6,021 nt of DNA from Actinomycetales bacterium. GTDB lineage: Bacteria; Actinomycetota; Actinomycetes; Actinomycetales; Microbacteriaceae. A program made the position numbers and the translations under genes. The stretch covers positions 1-6,021 of the forward strand of contig JAATFJ010000207.1 in NCBI GenBank assembly GCA_015655255.1, given 5' to 3'. Positions 1 through 6,021 of this stretch are shown here, in pieces. Each line of letters begins with the position of its first letter. Position 1 is the stretch's first letter. Under the pieces are notes generated by a model. The model saw only the letters and a program-made list of their open reading frames with translations, had not been told where the DNA came from and searched no databases.

Positions 1-1198
1 CGCCGCCGCCGAAGCCATCGCCGCGCATGTCGCGACCACCGAAGTGACCCTCACGGGCGGGGACGGCGACGTCACCCTCACGGGCGCCGACCTCGGCGCG
101 ACGGTCGACGCCAAGGCCCTCGCCGACGAGGCCTTCGCTTCCCGCCCCATGTGGAACCTCGGCTCCTGGATGTCCGAACCGATCGCCGCGGAGGTCACCC
201 TCGACTCCGCGACCGCCGACGCCGCGCTGCGCGACTCCGTACCGACCGGCTTCGTCGACGCGACCGACGCAACCGTCGCCTTCGACGCGGCGAGCGGCAC
301 CTACGTCACGACGCCCGCAAAGGCGGGCAGCGGCATCGACTCGGCCGCTCTCGGCGCGGCGCTCTCCGCGACCATAGACGACGGCGACTCCTCCCTCACA
401 TTCTCGGGCGACCCTGCCGAGGTCCCCGCCGCGATCAGCGACGACGAGGCGGGCACGACGGCGAACACCCTGAACACGATGCTCGGCTCCATCGGCTTCT
501 ACGTCGGTGAGGAACGCGCGGTCCCCATCGACGCCGCAACCGCCACCTCGTGGATCACCGTCACCGCGGAGGACGGTGCCCTGAGCATCCAGGCGGACAG
601 CACCGCCATCCAGAGCGCGGTCGACGCCTTGCCGGGTGAGGTCAATCGCGCCGCAGTGAACGGATCCGCCATCGTCAATTCCGCGGGCACGATCATCAAG
701 GAGATCGTCGCCGGCGTCACAGGACGAGAGCTCGGCGACACGAGCGACGTCGCCTCCTCCTTCGCGAGCCAGATCGGCGACGGGAACGGCGTCTATGCGC
801 TCTCCGTCAACGAGACGCCCTTCGAGACCGCCACGGTGTACCGGCACATCGAGGTCAACCTCAGCGAGCAGCGTACCTACCTCTACGAGGGCGACACGGT
901 CGTCAGCTCCTACGCGATCTCCTCCGGTCTCTCCGGCACGCCGACGCCGACGGGGAACTTCACCGTGTTTGCGCACTCGAGCCTCACCGACATGGGCTGC
1001 TACGAAGGCGCACCCTACTGCACGGAGGACGTGCCCTGGAGCACATGGTTCGCGCCGGATATCGCCTTCCACGGCGCCTACTGGCACAACAACTTCGGTA
1101 CCCCGATGAGCCACGGCTGCGTGAACATGCCCGTCGACATCGCCAAGTACGTGTACGACTGGGCGCCCGTCGGCACCGAGGTCTGGGTGCACGCCTGA
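1..1198 (+). CDS. L,D-transpeptidase (YkuD domain) with PG_binding_4-like N-terminal region, 5'-truncated
   Basis: This enzyme makes 3-3 (L,D) cross-links in peptidoglycan or attaches substrates to it, acting outside the membrane. The frame is open from base 2, so about 398 residues are visible and the true start, with the expected signal peptide or membrane anchor, lies upstream; the GTG at 44 is internal. Residues 1 to about 265 (counted from base 2) are Ala/Asp/Thr-rich beta-type sequence like the PG_binding_4 domain found before YkuD domains, including FDAASGTYV near residue 95. The YkuD domain runs from about residue 280 to the end. It has the substrate-side HGAYWH (His codon at 1070-1072) and the active-site SHGCVNMP, with the catalytic Cys codon at 1118-1120. 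Two further cysteines (GCYEGAPYC) lie before the active site. The gene ends with TGA 20 bases before a hairpin and converges on icd. The family assignment is secure; the physiological substrate is not known. Confidence 0.93.
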   Translation, partial: AAAEAIAAHVATTEVTLTGGDGDVTLTGADLGATVDAKALADEAFASRPMWNLGSWMSEPIAAEVTLDSATADAALRDSVPTGFVDATDATVAFDAASGTYVTTPAKAGSGIDSAALGAALSATIDDGDSSLTFSGDPAEVPAAISDDEAGTTANTLNTMLGSIGFYVGEERAVPIDAATATSWITVTAEDGALSIQADSTAIQSAVDALPGEVNRAAVNGSAIVNSAGTIIKEIVAGVTGRELGDTSDVASSFASQIGDGNGVYALSVNETPFETATVYRHIEVNLSEQRTYLYEGDTVVSSYAISSGLSGTPTPTGNFTVFAHSSLTDMGCYEGAPYCTEDVPWSTWFAPDIAFHGAYWHNNFGTPMSHGCVNMPVDIAKYVYDWAPVGTEVWVHA

Positions 1199-1217
1199 GA
1201 CGAACTGCCTGAGACGA

Positions 1218-1262
1218 AAAAGGAGGAGGGGCCGGACATCGCGTCCGACCCCTCCTCCTTTT
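1218..1262. terminator. Bidirectional intrinsic terminator between convergent Ldt and icd genes
   Basis: Arms 1218-1237 and 1243-1262 pair over 20 positions with a 5-base loop (atcgc). The single non-Watson-Crick position is 1232/1248. It is a C/A mismatch in the + transcript but a G-U pair in the - transcript, so the stem is continuous only for icd mRNA. T-tracts exist on both sides: four T at 1259-1262 for the + strand, and five T (complement of 1217-1221) for the - strand. The hairpin begins 20 bases after the transpeptidase stop and ends 7 bases from the icd stop, the classic position for a shared terminator. Confidence 0.9.
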
Positions 1263-1269
1263 CTGCGTC

Positions 1270-3486
1270 CTATAGGGCGTCGATGATCGCGTTAAGTGTG
1301 GCGGAGGGCCGCATGACGGCGGCGACCTTCTCCGCATCCGGCAGGTAGTAGCCGCCGATGTCCGCGGGCGAGCCCTGACCAGCGTTCAGCTCCGCGACGA
1401 TGCTCTCCTCCCCCGTGGCAAGAGCCTCGGCGACAGGGGAGAAGGCCGCAGCGAGCGCCGCGTCCTTGTCCTGCGCCGCCAATTCCTGCGCCCAGTACAG
1501 GGCGAGGTAGAAGTGGCTGCCGCGGTTGTCGATCGTGCCGAGCTTCCGGCCCGGGGAGCGATCCTCCTCGAGGAAGGTCCCCGTGGCGGCGTCAAGGGTG
1601 TCCGCGAGGATCTGCGCCTGCACATTGCCCGCGCGCTGGGCGAAGTGCTCGAGCGAGGCGGCGAGGGCGAAGAACTCGCCGAGGGAATCCCAGCGCAGGT
1701 AGTCCTCCTCGACGAGCTGCTGCACGTGCTTGGGCGCGGAGCCGCCCGCCCCCGTCTCGAACAGCCCGCCGCCCGCGAGCAGCGGGACAATGGAGAGCAT
1801 CTTCGAGCTCGTACCGAGTTCGAGGATGGGGAAGAGGTCGGTGAGGTAGTCGCGGAGCACGTTGCCCGTGACGGAGATCGTGTCCTTGCCCTCGCGCATC
1901 CGGCTGAGCGAGTAGCGCGTCGCCTCCTCGGGCGTGAGGATCTCGATCGTGAGGCCGTCGGTGTCGAGTTCGGCGAGCGTGGCCCGCACCTTCTCGATGA
2001 GCGCGGCGTCGTGCGAGCGGGCCGGATCCAGCCAGAACACGGCTGGTACGCCCGTCGCCCGGGCGCGGCCCACGGCGAGTCCGACCCAGTCGCGGATGGG
2101 GACGTCCTTGGCCTGCGTGCCGCGCCAGATGTCGCCCTTCTCGACGGCGTGCTCGATGAGCACCTCGCCGGAGGAGGAGACGACCTGCACACGTCCTGCG
2201 GCCGCGATCTCGAATGTCTTGTCGTGGCTGCCGTACTCCTCGGCGGCCTGCGCCATGAGACCGACGTTCGGCACGGAGCCGATCGTCGAGGGGTCGAGCG
2301 GCCCGTTCTCTATGACGTCCTCGATCGTCGCCTGGTAGACGCCCGCGTAGGAGGAGTCCGGGATGACGGCAAGGGTGTCGTCCTCGCCACCGTCCTTGCC
2401 CCACAGCTCGCCGCCGTTGCGGATGAGCGCGGGCATCGACGCATCGACGATGACGTCGGAAGGGACGTGCAGGTTCGTGATACCCCGGTCCGAGTTCACA
2501 TAGGACAGCCGCGGCCCGTTCTCCATGGCGCGGAAGAAGTCCTCGGCGACGGCCTCACCGCCTTCCAGGTCGGCGAGACCGGAGAGGATCGAGCCGAGGC
2601 CGTCATTGGCGCTAAGTCCCGCGGCGGCGAGCGTCGCGCCGTGCCGCGCGAAGACCTCGGCGAAGTACGCCTTCACGACGTGGCCGAAGATGATGGGATC
2701 GGAGACCTTCATCATCGTCGCCTTGAGGTGGACCGAGTAGAGGACGTCGTCCTCCTTGGCCGTCGCGAGCGTCCCGTCGAGGAAGGCGTCGAGCGCTGAG
2801 GCGGAGAGGAAGGTGCCGTCGACGACCTCGCCGGGGAGGACCGTGAGGTTCTCCTTGAGCACGGTGACGGTGCCGTCCGCAGCGACGTGCTGGATCGTCA
2901 GCACATCGTCGTGTTCCAGGACGACCGACTTCTCGTTGCTCGCGAAATCGTCGTGGCCCAGGGTGGCGACGTGGGTCTTCGATCCCGCGGCGAAGGCCTT
3001 GTTGCGGTGCGGGTGCTTGCGTGCGTAGTTCTTGATGGCGAGCGGGGCACGGCGGTCGCTGTTGCCCTCGCGGAGCACGGGGTTCACGGCGGAACCCTTG
3101 ATACGGTCGTAGCGGGCGCGCACGTCCTTCTCCGCGAGCGTCTGCGGGTCGTCGGGGAAGTCGGGGACGTCGAAGCCCTTCGACTGCAGCTCGGCGATCG
3201 CGGCCTTGAGCTGCGGGATCGAGGCGGAGATGTTGGGGAGCTTGATGATGTTCGCCTCGGGCAACGTCGCGAGGCCGCCCAGCTCGGCGAGCGCGTCGCC
3301 CACCTGCTGCTCAGCGCTCAGACGCTGCGGGAAGGCGGCGAGGATGCGTCCGGCGAGCGAGATGTCGCGCGTCTCGATCTCTACCCCGGCTTTTCCGGTG
3401 TAGGCCTGGACGATGGGGAGGAAGGACGCCGTGGCCAGAGCCGGTGCCTCGTCGGTGTAGGTGTAGATGATGGCTTCGTCGGTCAC
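1270..3486 (-). CDS. icd: NADP-dependent isocitrate dehydrogenase, monomeric type (EC 1.1.1.42)
   Basis: This cytosolic TCA-cycle enzyme oxidatively decarboxylates isocitrate to 2-oxoglutarate and produces NADPH. The 738-residue length is the usual size of the monomeric class (Azotobacter vinelandii, Corynebacterium glutamicum). The residues I recall from the A. vinelandii structure are all present. Isocitrate ligands are Ser132, Asn135, Arg139, Arg145, Lys255, Tyr418 and Arg545. Metal ligands are Asp348, Asp546 and Asp550. NADP contacts are His587, Arg598 and Arg647. Conserved blocks include [10 protein letters not shown] (139-148), [10 protein letters not shown] (260-269) and [17 protein letters not shown] (558-574). 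The start is GTG at 3486-3484, giving the family-typical N-terminus with [19 protein letters not shown] lies 6 bases upstream. The gene is complete, ends in TAG and is followed by a strong terminator. It is divergent from the acetyltransferase gene and probably monocistronic. Confidence 0.98.
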   Translation of the reverse strand: MTDEAIIYTYTDEAPALATASFLPIVQAYTGKAGVEIETRDISLAGRILAAFPQRLSAEQQVGDALAELGGLATLPEANIIKLPNISASIPQLKAAIAELQSKGFDVPDFPDDPQTLAEKDVRARYDRIKGSAVNPVLREGNSDRRAPLAIKNYARKHPHRNKAFAAGSKTHVATLGHDDFASNEKSVVLEHDDVLTIQHVAADGTVTVLKENLTVLPGEVVDGTFLSASALDAFLDGTLATAKEDDVLYSVHLKATMMKVSDPIIFGHVVKAYFAEVFARHGATLAAAGLSANDGLGSILSGLADLEGGEAVAEDFFRAMENGPRLSYVNSDRGITNLHVPSDVIVDASMPALIRNGGELWGKDGGEDDTLAVIPDSSYAGVYQATIEDVIENGPLDPSTIGSVPNVGLMAQAAEEYGSHDKTFEIAAAGRVQVVSSSGEVLIEHAVEKGDIWRGTQAKDVPIRDWVGLAVGRARATGVPAVFWLDPARSHDAALIEKVRATLAELDTDGLTIEILTPEEATRYSLSRMREGKDTISVTGNVLRDYLTDLFPILELGTSSKMLSIVPLLAGGGLFETGAGGSAPKHVQQLVEEDYLRWDSLGEFFALAASLEHFAQRAGNVQAQILADTLDAATGTFLEEDRSPGRKLGTIDNRGSHFYLALYWAQELAAQDKDAALAAAFSPVAEALATGEESIVAELNAGQGSPADIGGYYLPDAEKVAAVMRPSATLNAIIDAL

Positions 3487-3492
3487 CGCGAG

Positions 3493-3499
3493 CTTCTCC
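3493..3499 (-). promoter_or_regulatory. Ribosome binding site of icd
   Basis: On the - strand GGAGAAG ends 6 bases before the GTG at 3486-3484. It supports this GTG as the start and shows that icd has a leader with a normal Shine-Dalgarno site, unlike the divergent gene. Confidence 0.75.
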
Positions 3500-3513
3500 G
3501 TTCACGAGGGCAT

Positions 3514-3542
3514 ATTGTCTCGATACCAAGATACCCGAGCGG
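3514..3542 (-). promoter_or_regulatory. Candidate icd promoter region with tandem GGTATC repeat
   Basis: Read on the - strand, a weak -10-like GACAAT (3519-3514) lies about 27 bases upstream of the GTG start. Immediately upstream, GGTATC occurs twice with an 8-base period (3535-3530 and 3527-3522), in what would be the -10/-35 spacer. No convincing -35 box is visible (CCGCTC at 3542-3537 with a 17-base spacer). The repeat could be an activator or repressor site; no specific regulator is recognised. The promoter call rests mainly on position. Confidence 0.35.
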
Positions 3543-3592
3543 CCTCTCATGTCTTCACCCGATGTTTCTGCGCGCAGCATAGACGGAGCGGT

Positions 3593-3604
3593 TACTCTGG
3601 GCTT
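3593..3604 (+). promoter_or_regulatory. -10 element of a probable leaderless promoter for the GNAT gene
   Basis: TACTCT (3593-3598) matches the actinobacterial TANNNT -10 pattern. Exactly 6 bases separate it from the A of the ATG at 3605, so transcription would begin at or next to the start codon. There is no Shine-Dalgarno sequence at normal distance; the nearest GGAG (3585-3588) is 16 bases away and upstream of the -10 box. No clear -35 box is seen, which is common for such promoters. Confidence 0.5.
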
Positions 3605-4063
3605 ATGTCGGAACTGCATGTGGTCGAGCTCTCTGCGGCGACGATCGTCGCCGTCAACAACCTGTCTCTCAAGCCGGGACAAGAGCAGTTCCTCGCGCCC
3701 GTGTCCTACGGTGTCGCCGCAACCGTCTTGGATCCGCGCACCTCCTGGCAGCGCGTGGTCCTCGACGCTGACGAGGTCGTCGGCTTCGTGAGCGCGAACT
3801 TCGATCCCGATGCGCACGACGAGCACTTCCGCTCCGTGCTGTGGCGCATCAACGTCGACGCGGACGACCAGGGGCGAGGCGTGGGCCGATTCGCCGTGGA
3901 GACCCTGGTGGCCGAAGCGAAAGAACACGGCTTCGATCATGTGAACGTCATCTACGAAGCCGGTGAGGGCGGGCCAGAGGCCTTCTTCCACCGCGTCGGC
4001 TTCTCCCCCGTGGGCGAGACCGAGTACGGCGAGATCATCGCCGAAATCCGGATCCCCTCCTAG
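3605..4063 (+). CDS. GNAT family N-acetyltransferase, BltD/PaiA diamine acetyltransferase-like
   Basis: The predicted cytosolic enzyme transfers acetyl from acetyl-CoA to an amine. The 152-residue product is the size of a single GNAT domain. Motif A covers residues about 81-105, with the CoA pyrophosphate-binding loop QGRGVG at 89-94. Motif B contains the PEAFFHRVGF segment (124-133). The N-terminal LKPGQEQFLAPVSY (22-35), the VGF strand (59-61), the LWRINVDADDQGRG stretch and the final GEIIAEIRI resemble the polyamine/diamine acetyltransferases BltD and PaiA; that likeness is from memory and the substrate is an inference. The ATG at 3605 is preferred over an in-frame ATG at 3467, which would add 46 residues without GNAT character and overlap the start of icd. 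The gene ends in TAG four bases before a hairpin and converges on the next gene. An antibiotic or other amine substrate remains possible. Confidence 0.9.
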   Translation: MSELHVVELSAATIVAVNNLSLKPGQEQFLAPVSYGVAATVLDPRTSWQRVVLDADEVVGFVSANFDPDAHDEHFRSVLWRINVDADDQGRGVGRFAVETLVAEAKEHGFDHVNVIYEAGEGGPEAFFHRVGFSPVGETEYGEIIAEIRIPS

Positions 4064-4066
4064 ACC

Positions 4067-4111
4067 GGCGGCGGGGCCACGGATCCCCTCCCCTACCGTG
4101 GCTCCGTCGCC
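4067..4111 (+). terminator. Hairpin, probable terminator of the GNAT gene
   Basis: Arms 4067-4082 and 4096-4111 form 16 uninterrupted base pairs around a 13-base loop. Two of them are G-U pairs in the + transcript (4071/4107 and 4075/4103). In the - transcript these become C/A mismatches, so the stem favours the acetyltransferase mRNA. It starts 4 bases after the GNAT stop and ends at the base next to the stop of the opposing gene. There is no proper U-tract after it, so it may act as a U-less terminator or as a 3'-end stabilising stem. Confidence 0.65.
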
Positions 4112-4603
4112 TTACCTCCGTACGCCGGCCGCCCGCTCCGCGATATCGAGGGCGCGTCGCAACTCAGAGACGGCGTCGCGGTAGGCGGAGAAATCCTCGG
4201 GAGCGATCTTCGTCGCCGTCGCCAGGGGCCGCAGTTCCTGGGCGCGGCGCATCGCCGTGAGGAACGCAGCGGTCGCCGGGGTGCGCGCATCGCTCATGGC
4301 GGGGAAGGAGATAGCGCGGCCGGGGTCTGTCTCGTACTCCATCCAGCGCGCGACCACCGCGTCATGCGTCTCCCACTCCCGCACGAGCGGACGGCGGGCC
4401 GGGTCCGCGGTGGTCGGGAGCTCCGCGCGCGCAGCACCGAGGCGTTGCCGACGGGTGCGGACATCCGCTGCGGCCGATCGCGCCGTAAGTTTGGCGCGCT
4501 GCAGCTCGCGGCGCGCCGCGACCACCTCGTCGAAGGAGGCGCGGCCTCCCGCCCGCGCGGCCGCGGTGCTGCGGAGCTCTGCGCGCGCGAGGCGCAGCGC
4601 CAC
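4112..4603 (-). CDS. C-terminal 163 residues of the interrupted gene, possible restart product
   Basis: A GTG at 4603-4601, two codons after the in-frame TAG, opens 163 codons. It would give a soluble helical protein without the membrane helix. No Shine-Dalgarno sequence precedes this GTG, so independent translation is doubtful; restart by ribosomes ending at the TAG is the only obvious route. The sequence is continuous with the preceding 57 codons in composition and helical pattern, which argues that this is a fragment and not a gene of its own. Confidence 0.4.
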   Translation of the reverse strand: MALRLARAELRSTAAARAGGRASFDEVVAARRELQRAKLTARSAAADVRTRRQRLGAARAELPTTADPARRPLVREWETHDAVVARWMEYETDPGRAISFPAMSDARTPATAAFLTAMRRAQELRPLATATKIAPEDFSAYRDAVSELRRALDIAERAAGVRR

Positions 4604-4783
4604 TCGCGACTAGGTCAGCGCATGCTCGGCCTCGCGGACGTCGTGACGGGCGGCGCGCACCGCGATACGGCGGTCCTTCGCAGCGCTCCGGGGGCGCAGC
4701 CCGAAAGCCGCGGCGACGCCGGCGCCGACGGCGAGCGGCCCGACCCACCAGAACTCCACGACGCTCGCCCAGAACGGATCCAC
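4112..4783 (-). pseudogene. Membrane-anchored coiled-coil protein of unknown function, interrupted by in-frame TAG
   Basis: Read from GTG 4783-4781, one frame runs 224 codons to TAA at 4114-4112, broken only by TAG at codon 58. I know no function for it. Residues about 4-29 (from FWASVVEFWW to AAAFGL) form one hydrophobic helix followed by a basic stretch (RPRSAAKDRR), suggesting the rest stays in the cytosol. Residues about 40-125 are Ala/Arg/Glu-rich, helical and probably coiled coil. A more distinctive block with RWMEYETDP and FPAMSDARTPATAAF follows, then a final helix. An in-frame TAG at 4795-4793 limits the 5' end. Only GGGGG, too close to the start, resembles a ribosome site. The gene lies 24 bases after the ABC transporter stop, so probably shares its transcript. 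It may be a true nonsense mutation, a sequencing error, or a gene restarted downstream. The C-terminal part looks intact, without other lesions. Confidence 0.6.
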
Positions 4784-4807
4784 GCCCCCATGCTAACCGC
4801 GCGTCCC

Positions 4808-6021
4808 TCAGACGAGGGTCGACTGCCACGCCGCATGCAGCTGGGCGAACCTCCCCGTTCCTCCCATGAGCGCCGCAGGTTCATCGTCCTCGACGATGCG
4901 CCCCTGCTCCATCACGAGCACCCGATCGGCGATGGCGACGGTGGACAGGCGGTGGGCGATGATGATCGCCGTGCGGTCGGCGAGCAGCGTCTGCAGCGCG
5001 TCCTGGATGAGCCGCTCCGAGGGGATGTCGAGCGATGCCGTCGCCTCATCAAGGATGAGCACGGCAGGGTCGGCGAGGAAGGCGCGCGCGAAGGAGATGA
5101 GCTGTCGCTGTCCCGCCGAAACGCGGCCGCCGCGTTTGTTCACATCGGTGTCGTAGCCGTCGGGGAGCGCGCGGATGAACGCATCGGCGCCCACGGCCCT
5201 CGCCGCCCGCTCGATCTCCTCGAAGGTCGCATCCGGCCGCCCCAGGGCGAGGTTGTCGGCAACGGTGCCGCTGAACCGGTAGGACTCATGCGTAACCATG
5301 ACGATGGCCCTCCGCAGGTCGGCGGAGCCGAGCACGCGCAGATCCACCCCGTCGAGGGTGACGCTCCCCGCCGTGGGATCGTAGAAGCGGGAGATGAGCT
5401 TCGCGAGGGTCGATTTGCCCGCGCCCGTCGTTCCCACGAGCGCGATCGTCTGCCCCGCGGGGATGTCGAGCGAGAAGTCCGGCAGGATCGTCTTCTCCCC
5501 CGAGTAGCCGAAGGCGACCTCGTCGAAGCGCACGTGGCCGCGCGCCGCCGGAAGCGCGACGGGGGTCACCGGTTCTGGCACGGTCGGCACCTCGTCGAGC
5601 ACCCCGGAGACCTTCTCCAGCGCCGCCGTCGCGGACTGGTAGGAGTTGAGGAACATCGCGATGTCCTGGATGGGGCTGAAGAAGTTGCGCACATAGAGCA
5701 CGGCGGACAGGAGCACACCCACCGTGAGCGTCCCCGTGGAGACGCGGATACCGCCCCAGAGGATGACGAGTCCGATCGTGATCGCCGAGACGGCCATGAG
5801 CCCGGGCTCGAAGACTCCGAAGAGCACGAGGGAGCGACGGTTGACATCGCGGTACTCCCCGGCGAGGCGCTGGAAGACGCGGTCGTTCCGCGGCTCCTTG
5901 CGGAAGGCCTGCACGGCGCGGATCCCCGTCATCGTCTCCACGAACTGCACGATGACCTGGGCGCTGATGACCCGGGACTCGCGGTAGACCACCTGCGAAC
6001 GGGAGTAGAACCAGCGCATGA
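4808..6021 (-). CDS. ABC exporter half-transporter (membrane domain fused to ATPase), 5'-truncated
   Basis: This is a fused permease/ATPase of the type I exporter (ABCB/MsbA-like) class, powering export of an unknown substrate across the cytoplasmic membrane. About 404 codons are visible; family members are near 600 residues, so roughly 200 N-terminal residues, including the first membrane helices, are missing. The ATG at 6019 is almost surely internal. Numbered from it, residues 1-145 hold the end of the membrane domain, with hydrophobic helices near 63-90 and 97-112. The ATPase domain follows: A-loop Tyr172, Walker [10 protein letters not shown] (196-204), Q-loop region with His244 where Gln is usual, signature VSAGQ (300-304), Walker B LILDE (321-325) with catalytic Glu325, D-loop SLD (329-331) and switch His356. 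The signature and the preceding NKRGG differ from LSGGQ and GERG. It may pair with another half-transporter encoded upstream outside the window. A coiled-coil membrane protein gene follows by 24 bases. Confidence 0.93.
   Translation of the reverse strand, partial: MRWFYSRSQVVYRESRVISAQVIVQFVETMTGIRAVQAFRKEPRNDRVFQRLAGEYRDVNRRSLVLFGVFEPGLMAVSAITIGLVILWGGIRVSTGTLTVGVLLSAVLYVRNFFSPIQDIAMFLNSYQSATAALEKVSGVLDEVPTVPEPVTPVALPAARGHVRFDEVAFGYSGEKTILPDFSLDIPAGQTIALVGTTGAGKSTLAKLISRFYDPTAGSVTLDGVDLRVLGSADLRRAIVMVTHESYRFSGTVADNLALGRPDATFEEIERAARAVGADAFIRALPDGYDTDVNKRGGRVSAGQRQLISFARAFLADPAVLILDEATASLDIPSERLIQDALQTLLADRTAIIIAHRLSTVAIADRVLVMEQGRIVEDDEPAALMGGTGRFAQLHAAWQSTLV

Noticed and set aside
1513..2799. 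428-codon open frame on the + strand, antisense to icd.
   Set aside because: It lies wholly inside icd, whose every catalytic residue is accounted for. Long antisense frames are expected in high-GC genes because the codon bias removes stops. The translated sequence is repetitive Arg/Glu/Val/Gly without any recognisable motif.
2887..3582. 231-codon + strand frame running through the start of icd into the divergent promoter region.
   Set aside because: It is antisense to icd for most of its length, has no family resemblance, and ends just before the acetyltransferase gene; it is a composition artefact.
3467..3604. In-frame upstream extension of the acetyltransferase to the ATG at 3467.
   Set aside because: The added 46 residues show no GNAT character, and the extension would overlap the start of icd and cover the whole promoter region.
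4362..4884. Alternative - strand frames at 4362-4829 and 4615-4884 that bridge the interrupted gene and the ABC gene end.
   Set aside because: Their translations are Arg/Ser/Pro-rich shadows. The frame from GTG 4783 has a clear membrane helix and joins the downstream helical region without a frameshift, so it is the coding one.
5100..5150. The VSAGQ signature in place of LSGGQ as evidence of a novel ABC system.
   Set aside because: I recall SAGQ signatures as common in actinobacterial half-transporters of this class, so on its own it is a family trait and not a new system.
1..6021. A mobile element, defence island, CRISPR array, tRNA or riboswitch.
   Set aside because: No transposase or integrase motifs, no regularly spaced repeats, no tRNA-like fold and no terminal repeats were seen. 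Coding density and composition are even along the window, so it reads as ordinary chromosome.

Overview
The window is high-GC DNA with the strong G/C third-position bias of actinobacterial coding sequence. Gene content (a monomeric-type NADP isocitrate dehydrogenase, a two-part L,D-transpeptidase, a probable leaderless start) fits a high-GC actinobacterium. The protein style suggests Microbacteriaceae, for example a Microbacterium relative, but this placement is inferred from recognition and not from a search.

Layout, left to right. (1) Positions 1-1198, + strand: the 3' part of a gene for a secreted L,D-transpeptidase with a PG_binding_4-like region followed by a YkuD catalytic domain; its N-terminus lies outside the window. 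(2) Positions 1218-1262: a strong hairpin between convergent genes, usable as a terminator in both directions. (3) Positions 1270-3486, - strand: a complete icd gene for the 738-residue monomeric isocitrate dehydrogenase, with substrate, metal and NADP ligands all in place. (4) Positions 3487-3604: a divergent promoter region with a tandem 6-mer in front of icd and a -10 box placed for leaderless transcription of the next gene. (5) Positions 3605-4063, + strand: a small GNAT acetyltransferase resembling the BltD/PaiA diamine acetyltransferase group. (6) Positions 4067-4111: a 16-bp hairpin between convergent genes. (7) Positions 4112-4783, - strand: a gene for a membrane-anchored coiled-coil protein of unknown function, interrupted by an in-frame TAG at codon 58. 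(8) Positions 4808-6021, - strand: the C-terminal two thirds of an ABC exporter half-transporter (end of the membrane domain plus a complete nucleotide-binding domain); its 5' end is outside the window. Genes 7 and 8 are co-directional with a 24-bp gap and probably co-transcribed.

The genes do not form one pathway: cell-wall cross-linking, TCA cycle, small-molecule acetylation and export sit side by side as ordinary chromosomal housekeeping. I see no mobile element, CRISPR array, tRNA, rRNA or obvious novel system. The points most worth a second look are the amber-interrupted gene, the histidine in place of the Q-loop glutamine of the ABC protein, and the strand polarity of the two hairpins.
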